A DNA stretch of 64,000 bases from Comamonadaceae bacterium (GTDB taxonomy: Bacteria; Pseudomonadota; Gammaproteobacteria; Burkholderiales; Burkholderiaceae_C): NCBI GenBank assembly GCA_009996515.1, contig JAACZV010000010.1, positions 1 to 64,000 of the forward strand, written 5' to 3'. Both the position numbers and the translations under genes were made by a program. Under the pieces are notes generated by a model, which searched no databases, was not told the DNA's origin, and saw nothing but the letters and a program-made list of their open reading frames with translations. How positions within the stretch are numbered: the stretch's first letter is position 1; each line of letters begins with the position of its first letter. Below, piece by piece: positions 59,477 to 64,000 of the stretch.

Positions 59477-60721
59477 ATGACCCGTCGCCGCGTCGTCGTC
59501 ACCGGTCTTGGCCTCATCAGTCCCGTCGGCAACACCGTTGCCGAAGGCTGGGCCAATATCCTCGCCGGACGTTCCGGCATCGCCACCGTCACCCGCTTCG
59601 ACGCCAGCAATCTGGCGTGCCACTTTGCGGGTGAGGTCAAGGGCTTCAACATCGAGGATTACATCCCCGCCAAGGAAGCCCGGCACATGGATGGCTTCAT
59701 CCATTACGGCTTGGCGGCGGCCTTCCAGGCGGTGCGCGACTCGGGCATCCCGACCGGCGATCAACTGACCGAAGAACAGGCCGAGCGCATCGGCGTGCTC
59801 GTGGGTTCCGGCATCGGCGGCCTGCCGCTGATCGAGGACACCCACACCGAGCTGATGAACCGCGGCCCGCGCCGCATCTCGCCGTTCTTCATCCCGGCCT
59901 CGATCATCAACATGATCTCGGGCCATGTGTCCATCAACTTCGGCTTCCAGGGTCCCAACCTGGCGATCGTGACGGCCTGCACCACCGGCCTGCACGCGAT
60001 CGGCGAGGCCGGCCGCCTCATCGAGTACGGCGATGCCGACGTGATGATCGCGGGCGGCGCCGAAGGTGCGGTGTCGGCGCTGGGCATAGGCGGTTTCGCC
60101 GCCGCCCGGGCACTCTCCACGCGCAACGACGACCCCGCGACCGCGTCCCGCCCCTGGGACAAGGATCGCGACGGCTTCGTGCTGGGCGAGGGCGCCGGCG
60201 TGCTGGTGCTCGAGGAGTACGAACACGCCAAGAAGCGCGGCGCCAAGATCTACTGCGAGCTGGCCGGCTTCGGCATGGGTGCGGACGCGTACCACATGAC
60301 CGCGCCCAACGTCGACGGCCCCAAGCGCTCCATGCGCGCGGCGCTGCGCAACGCGGGCGTCAACCCCGACCAGATCCAGTACATGAACGCCCACGGCACC
60401 TCCACGCCGCTGGGTGACGTGAACGAGACCAACGCGATCAAGCTGGCCTTCGGCGACCATGCCAAGCAGATGGTCGTCAGCTCGACCAAGTCCATGACCG
60501 GCCACCTGCTGGGCGGCGCGGGCGGCATCGAGTCGGTCTTCACGGCCCTGGCCATCCGCGACCAGGTCGCGCCGCCGACGATCAACATCTTCAACCAGGA
60601 TCCCGAGTGCGACCTGGACTACTGCGCCAACGAGGCGCGGCCGATGAAGATCGAATACGCCGCGAAGAACAACTTCGGCTTCGGCGGCACCAACGGCACG
60701 CTGATCTTCAAGCGCGTCTGA
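59477..60721 (+). CDS. fabF: 3-oxoacyl-ACP synthase II (KAS II)
   Basis: 414 residues. [15 protein letters not shown] at the N-terminus, catalytic C168 ([12 protein letters not shown]), H306 ([11 protein letters not shown]) and H343 ([12 protein letters not shown]), and the C-terminal [14 protein letters not shown]. It elongates acyl-ACP in each round. The start at 59477 gives [10 protein letters not shown], the usual KAS II start. It is the last recognised gene of the fatty-acid cluster. Confidence 0.97.
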   Translation: MTRRRVVVTGLGLISPVGNTVAEGWANILAGRSGIATVTRFDASNLACHFAGEVKGFNIEDYIPAKEARHMDGFIHYGLAAAFQAVRDSGIPTGDQLTEEQAERIGVLVGSGIGGLPLIEDTHTELMNRGPRRISPFFIPASIINMISGHVSINFGFQGPNLAIVTACTTGLHAIGEAGRLIEYGDADVMIAGGAEGAVSALGIGGFAAARALSTRNDDPATASRPWDKDRDGFVLGEGAGVLVLEEYEHAKKRGAKIYCELAGFGMGADAYHMTAPNVDGPKRSMRAALRNAGVNPDQIQYMNAHGTSTPLGDVNETNAIKLAFGDHAKQMVVSSTKSMTGHLLGGAGGIESVFTALAIRDQVAPPTINIFNQDPECDLDYCANEARPMKIEYAAKNNFGFGGTNGTLIFKRV

Positions 60722-60739
60722 GGACGCGGCAGCCCGGCG

Positions 60740-61156
60740 ATGCGTCGCACGCCGCCGGTTGCCGTGCAAGTCCTGCCCCAGCCGGCCGTGCAGGCCGTCG
60801 TGGCCTTGATCGCGGCCTGCGCGGCCGCCGGACTGGCGGCCTGGGCCGTCAGCCATCAAGACGAGGCCTGGCCGGCATGGCTGGCGCTTCCCCCCATCAT
60901 TGTCTGGGCCTGGCGCAGCGCCGCGGTGCTGCCGCGCCGGCTGCGCTGGGATGGCCAGGCCTGGTGGCTGGCCGAGCCCGGCCTGGCCGAAGAAACCCCC
61001 GTGCAGCTGGCCGTGCTCATCGATCTCGACGGCTGGCTGCTGCTGCGCGCCAGCCCGGGGCCGCGCTGGCTGCCGCTGTCGCGCAAGCGGCAGCCCGCCT
61101 GGGGCGCGTTGCGGGCCACGCTGTTTGCCGCCCCGGATGGGGCCGTGCTGCGATGA
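60740..61156 (+). CDS. Small membrane protein, YgfX-like
   Basis: 138 residues. Two hydrophobic helices (about 16-36 and 43-62) are followed by a C-terminal soluble part with RRLRWDGQAWWLAE and WLLLRASPGPRWLPLSRKRQ. This layout (two helices, then a W-D-G strand) resembles YgfX/CptA-like proteins, but the match is by eye and weak. A similar gene sits after fabF in related bacteria, usually before rpoE. Its stop overlaps the start of a 58-codon frame by four bases. Confidence 0.6.
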   Translation: MRRTPPVAVQVLPQPAVQAVVALIAACAAAGLAAWAVSHQDEAWPAWLALPPIIVWAWRSAAVLPRRLRWDGQAWWLAEPGLAEETPVQLAVLIDLDGWLLLRASPGPRWLPLSRKRQPAWGALRATLFAAPDGAVLR

Positions 61157-61329
61157 CGTTCCTCGCTCAGGCCTTCCCCTCCCTCCTGTATGCCCTGCCG
61201 GCCACGGCGCCCGCGCCGGATGCCATGATCGCGGCTGCGCGCCGCGTCTTGAAGCGCGGCGTCGCCGCCCCATCTGTTTCGCCTTTCCTGCCCCGCATTG
61301 AATTTCCGGACCTTCCCTATGCACGCTGA
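61153..61329 (+). CDS. Possible small coupled ORF (58 aa) before mucD
   Basis: The ATG overlaps the preceding stop (ATGA) and the stop lies 11 bases inside the mucD coding start. The product begins MTFLAQAFPSLLYALP and shows no recognised family, signal peptide or sigma/anti-sigma segment. The first half has the G/C third-position bias of real genes; the second half does not. It lies where rpoE-rseA-rseB would be expected, so it could be a remnant or simply the leader of mucD. Confidence 0.3.
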   Translation: MTFLAQAFPSLLYALPATAPAPDAMIAAARRVLKRGVAAPSVSPFLPRIEFPDLPYAR

Positions 61330-62779
61330 GACCCGCCCCCATCCCGCGCGCACGCGCCTCCTGCTTTCCAGCACCGCGCTGGCCCTGGGGCTGGCCCTGG
61401 GCCAGGCGCCGGCCGTGGCTCAGCCGCGCGAGCTGCCGGACTTCGCCGAGCTGGTGGAGCGGGTGGGCCCGGCGGTCGTCAACATCCGTACCGCCGAGAA
61501 GGTCAAGATCGCCGATAGCCAGGGCGAGATGAACGAGCAGATGCAGGAGTTCTTCCGCCGCTTCGGCATCCCGGTGCCCAACCAGCGCCGCGGCGCGCCG
61601 CGCGGCGGCGCCTCGCCGGACGATGACGGCCCGATGCGTCGCGGCGTCGGCTCCGGCTTCATCCTCAGCGCCGACGGCTATGTGCTGACCAATGCCCATG
61701 TCGTGCAGGGCGCCGATGAGGTCATCGTCACGCTGACCGACAAGCGCGAGCTCAAGGCCAAGATCATCGGCGCCGACCAGCGCTCCGACGTGGCCGTCGT
61801 GAAGGTCGAGGCCACCGGCCTGCCCATCGTCAAGCTGGGCGACAGCAACAAGGCTCGCGTCGGCGAATGGGTGATGGCCATAGGCTCGCCCTTCGGCCTG
61901 GAGAACAGCGTGACGGCCGGCATCATCAGCGCCAAGCAGCGCGACACCGGCGACCTGCTGCCGCTGATCCAGACCGACGTGGCCATCAACCCCGGCAACT
62001 CCGGCGGCCCGCTGGTCAACCTGCGCGGCGAAGTCATCGGCATCAACTCGCAGATCTACAGCCAGAACGGCGGCTACATGGGCATCTCGTTCGCGATCCC
62101 CATCGCCGATGCCATCCGCGTGGCCGACGAGCTGCGCGCCGGCGGCCGCGTCGTGCGCGGCTACCTGGGCGTGCTGCCCGATGACATCACCAAGGAGGTC
62201 GCTGAGGCCATAGGCCTGGGCAAGGCCCAGGGCGCGGTGATCCGCCGCGTCATCGAAGGCAGTCCGGCCGAGAAGGCCGGCATCGAGGGCGGCGACGTCG
62301 TCACCAAGGTCGACGGCAAGCTCGTCGACAAGGCGGCCGACCTGCGCCGCCTGGTGGCCGCCGTGAAGCCCGGCGCCAAGACCACGCTGACGGTGTTCCG
62401 CCGCGGCGTGACCAAGGATATCGTCGTCACTCTCGGCGAGGACGAGCGCAGCAAGAAGCCGGGTGATGGCGCGGGCAGCGAGTCCTCGGCGGCCGCGGTG
62501 CCCAGCGCGGCGCTGGGCCTGAAGGTGTCCGAGCTGACCGAGGCCCAGCGCAAGGAGATGAAGCTCAGGTCCGGCGTCAAGGTGGACAGCGCCACCGGCG
62601 CGGCCGCGCGCGCCGGGCTGCGCGAGGGCGACCTCATCCTGTCGGTGGACAACGTCGAGGTGGCCACGGTCAAGGCCTTCCAGGCCCAGATCGCCAAGGC
62701 CGACAAGGCCAAGGTCATCAACCTGGTGGTGCGTCGCGACGACGTGGTCAGCTTCGTGCTGCTCAAGCCGGCGCGCTGA
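61319..62779 (+). CDS. mucD: Periplasmic serine protease, DegP/MucD (HtrA) family
   Basis: 486 residues. Signal peptide about 10-35 (cleavage near AVAQ), then a trypsin-like domain with H127 (LTNAHVVQGAD), D157 (RSDVAVVKVE) and S228 (NPGNSGGPLVN). PDZ1 is at about 285-365 (GYLGVLPDDI, ASPAEKAGI-type site) and PDZ2 at about 395-480 (SGVKVDSATGAAARAGLREGD split across strands). It degrades or refolds misfolded envelope proteins. The ATG at 61319 is used; a TTG seven codons upstream is possible. Normally under sigma-E control, but no sigma-E gene is adjacent. Confidence 0.95.
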   Translation: MHAETRPHPARTRLLLSSTALALGLALGQAPAVAQPRELPDFAELVERVGPAVVNIRTAEKVKIADSQGEMNEQMQEFFRRFGIPVPNQRRGAPRGGASPDDDGPMRRGVGSGFILSADGYVLTNAHVVQGADEVIVTLTDKRELKAKIIGADQRSDVAVVKVEATGLPIVKLGDSNKARVGEWVMAIGSPFGLENSVTAGIISAKQRDTGDLLPLIQTDVAINPGNSGGPLVNLRGEVIGINSQIYSQNGGYMGISFAIPIADAIRVADELRAGGRVVRGYLGVLPDDITKEVAEAIGLGKAQGAVIRRVIEGSPAEKAGIEGGDVVTKVDGKLVDKAADLRRLVAAVKPGAKTTLTVFRRGVTKDIVVTLGEDERSKKPGDGAGSESSAAAVPSAALGLKVSELTEAQRKEMKLRSGVKVDSATGAAARAGLREGDLILSVDNVEVATVKAFQAQIAKADKAKVINLVVRRDDVVSFVLLKPAR

Positions 62780-62791
62780 GTGAGTGCCGAG

Positions 62792-62811
62792 GACGGGCCT
62801 TGCGGCCTGTC
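62792..62811 (+). other. Hairpin after mucD
   Basis: GACGGGCC (62792-62799) and GGCCTGTC (62804-62811) form an 8-bp stem (one G-U) with a TTGC loop, 12 bases after the mucD stop. No T-run follows, so any termination would need another factor. Confidence 0.4.
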
Positions 62812-62930
62812 CGCTGGCGCTCGCGAAGGCCGGCGTCAGGCCTGGGCCGCCAAACCCGGGCTGGCCGCTAGGGCTTTTCGCGATGTGGCAACACAACGCG
62901 GGGCGCCGGACCGGGTTGTCCACCGCTTCT

Positions 62931-62954
62931 GAAAGTTGGCGCCGGCTAACTTTC
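62931..62954. repeat. 24-base near-perfect palindrome
   Basis: GAAAGTTGGC (62931-62940) and GCTAACTTTC (62945-62954) pair over ten bases, including one G-U, around a GCCG centre. It lies in the 580-base mucD-lepA gap and has no T-run on either side. A TAAAAT box follows at 62987-62992. It could be an operator or an RNA hairpin; nothing identifies the binding protein. Confidence 0.5.
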
Positions 62955-63060
62955 TGCGGCCAAGCCGGATTGTTCGCGCTGACGGCTAAAATCAGGGCAA
63001 GACGTGGCGAGGAATGAGTGTCTGACGGTGGAATCCATGCCCGCCGACAGCGCACGGATT

Positions 63061-63101
63061 CGATCCACAGGCGATCCACAGGATCTTGTGGATAAGCTGT
63101 G
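63061..63101. other. DnaA-box-like cluster with tandem 11-base repeat
   Basis: CGATCCACAGG is repeated exactly at 63061-63071 and 63072-63082. Next, TGTGGATAA (63087-63095) is a perfect match to the DnaA box TTATCCACA on the minus strand, followed by CTGTGG (63097-63102), a half site in the opposite sense to CCACAG. This may be a regulatory or titrating DnaA site. The rest of the gap is unremarkable. Confidence 0.45.
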
Positions 63102-63177
63102 GTTAAAAATCCTTGTTGGCAGCCTGCAACGGCCGGAAAACCAATGCTGGTGCGGTTTCCCGGCCGGGCCTTTTGGC

Positions 63178-63183
63178 TACAAT
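63178..63183 (+). promoter_or_regulatory. -10-like box TACAAT of a candidate small RNA
   Basis: TACAAT preceded by TTTTGGC, with a predicted transcription start near 63189-63190, just before the two-hairpin element. No strong -35 is visible (GTTTCC at the expected place). Confidence 0.45.
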
Positions 63184-63189
63184 GAAAGC

Positions 63190-63253
63190 CCAACAAGCAG
63201 TTGCCATACCTTTTGTTGGAAGGCACGTCGCCTCTTCGACGTGCCTTTTTTTT
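63190..63253 (+). ncRNA. Candidate small RNA or lepA leader attenuator, about 64 nt
   Basis: CCAACAA (63190-63196) pairs with TTGTTGG (63213-63219) around a 16-base loop. It is followed at once by a 10-bp terminator stem AGGCACGTCG / CGACGTGCCT (63221-63230 with 63237-63246), a six-base loop and eight T (63246-63253). The element sits directly after TACAAT and about 107 bases before lepA. It has no open frame. It is either a free-standing small RNA or a premature terminator controlling lepA. The terminator is certain in form; the RNA's role is inference. Confidence 0.6.
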
Positions 63254-63360
63254 GCCTGCCGCCGCGCGGCTTCACCGCGCTTCACTTCGCCGGGCGAAGC
63301 TGGCGTGCGGCGCAGCGGCCGAGGCCGTTGTGACCCACAGCACTGCGCTGCCGAGATCAG

Positions 63361-64000
63361 ATGAATCACATCCGCAACTTCTCCATCATTGCCCACATCG
63401 ACCACGGCAAGAGCACGCTGGCCGACCGCATCATCCAGCGCTGCGGAGGCCTGAGCGACCGGGAGATGGAGGCGCAGGTGCTGGACTCCATGGACCTGGA
63501 GCGCGAGCGCGGCATCACGATCAAGGCGCAGACCGCGGCGCTGCAATACAAGGCCAAGGACGGCCAGGTCTACAACCTCAACCTGATCGACACGCCGGGG
63601 CACGTGGACTTCTCGTATGAAGTCAGCCGCTCGCTGTCGGCCTGCGAGGGTGCGCTGCTGGTGGTGGACGCGTCGCAGGGCGTGGAGGCGCAGACCGTGG
63701 CCAACTGCTACACGGCGCTGGACCTGGGCGTTGAGGTGGTGCCGGTGCTGAACAAGATGGACCTGCCGTCCGCCGACCCCGACAACGCCAAGGCCGAGAT
63801 CGAGGACGTCATCGGCATCGACGCCGGCGACGCCATTCCCTGCTCGGCCAAGACCGGCATGGGCATAGACGAGATCCTGGAAGCCGTCATCACCCGCATG
63901 CCGCCGCCCAAGGGCAACCCCGAGGGCGCGCCGCGCGCGATGATCATCGACGCCTGGTTCGACAACTACGTCGGCGTCGTCATGCTGGTGCGCGTGGTGG
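63361..64000 (+). CDS. lepA: Elongation factor 4 (LepA), 5' part
   Basis: The first 213 codons of a translation GTPase run off the window end. [19 protein letters not shown] carries the P-loop (G1, residues 11-19), then [11 protein letters not shown] (G2), DTPGHVDF (G3), [10 protein letters not shown] (G4) and [10 protein letters not shown] (G5). LepA back-translocates stalled ribosomes. The ATG at 63361 is chosen because it gives the universal LepA start. No clear ribosome site is visible. Following mucD is usual for this gene in Burkholderiales. Confidence 0.97.
   Translation, partial: MNHIRNFSIIAHIDHGKSTLADRIIQRCGGLSDREMEAQVLDSMDLERERGITIKAQTAALQYKAKDGQVYNLNLIDTPGHVDFSYEVSRSLSACEGALLVVDASQGVEAQTVANCYTALDLGVEVVPVLNKMDLPSADPDNAKAEIEDVIGIDAGDAIPCSAKTGMGIDEILEAVITRMPPPKGNPEGAPRAMIIDAWFDNYVGVVMLVRVV

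Noticed and set aside
60856-61374. Minus-strand frame opposite the YgfX-like gene, considered as a possible displaced anti-sigma factor
   Set aside because: Ser/Arg-rich, with no membrane helix or zinc-binding anti-sigma motif, and antisense to a better frame.
58235-63226. A very long open frame (over 1,600 codons) on the minus strand opposite fabD, fabG, acpP, fabF and mucD
   Set aside because: It lies antisense to five certain genes and crosses their gaps. Low-complexity Gly/Arg/Ala/His-rich translation is the usual shadow of high-GC coding DNA.
1-64000. CRISPR arrays, insertion sequences, integrases, toxin-antitoxin or restriction genes
   Set aside because: I looked for regular direct repeats, transposase DDE patterns, terminal inverted repeats and known defence motifs, and found none.

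Overview
The window is an uninterrupted stretch of a GC-rich proteobacterial chromosome. The order yceD-rpmF-plsX-fabH-fabD-fabG-acpP-fabF, a mucD-lepA pair, a DUF4148 protein, and the habit of placing a TANAAT box directly in front of start codons all suggest a betaproteobacterium of the Burkholderiales, most likely near Roseateles, Rubrivivax or Leptothrix. The genus is inference. I saw no rRNA, tRNA, CRISPR array, insertion sequence or prophage. Nearly all the DNA is coding.

Layout. 0.3-7.4 kb: ychF on the minus strand, then a tight plus-strand run of a UbiH-type hydroxylase, a DsbC-like isomerase, a DUF3429 membrane protein, an M61 peptidase, a DUF3108 protein and an enoyl-CoA hydratase. 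7.6-10.8 kb: a secreted DUF4148 protein, an SRAP-family protein that has lost three of four catalytic residues and lies behind a clear LexA box, and lysS. 10.8-18.7 kb: glycan locus 1 on the plus strand (flippase, acyltransferase, two glycosyltransferases, sugar aminotransferase, PglC-type phosphoglycosyltransferase, PglF/WbpM-type dehydratase). 18.7-24.2 kb: a periplasmic protein of unknown function with gspE, a divergent FkbM methyltransferase, and a 568-residue exported protein with its own promoter and terminator and the codon use of a highly expressed gene. 24.5-33.4 kb: type II secretion genes gspF-G-H-I-J-K-L-M-C-D on the minus strand. 33.4-49.9 kb: glycan locus 2, also minus strand, reading into gspF with only 5 bases between genes. 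50.2-51.3 kb: a divergent WecA-type initiating enzyme. 51.3-54.1 kb: rhlE, an RsmI-like methylase and a Maf protein. 54.2-61 kb: yceD-rpmF and the fatty-acid synthesis cluster. 61-64 kb: mucD, a 580-base intergenic region with a candidate small RNA and DnaA-like sites, and the start of lepA.

How the genes may work together. The most striking structure is the co-directional run of 23 genes from wza (49.9 kb) to gspD (24.5 kb). Start and stop codons mostly overlap or lie within about 50 bases, so one transcript could carry a Wzx/Wzy-type polysaccharide pathway and a type II secretion machine. gspE, the motor ATPase, is cut off from this run by an apparently abundant exported protein and an FkbM methyltransferase. 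My hypothesis is that the machine secretes the 568-residue protein and that the flanking loci build the glycan that coats or modifies it. The sequence shows the arrangement but does not prove the function. The fab cluster and rpmF-yceD are housekeeping. The sigma-E block (rpoE-rseA-rseB) that commonly lies between fabF and mucD in related bacteria is absent here.
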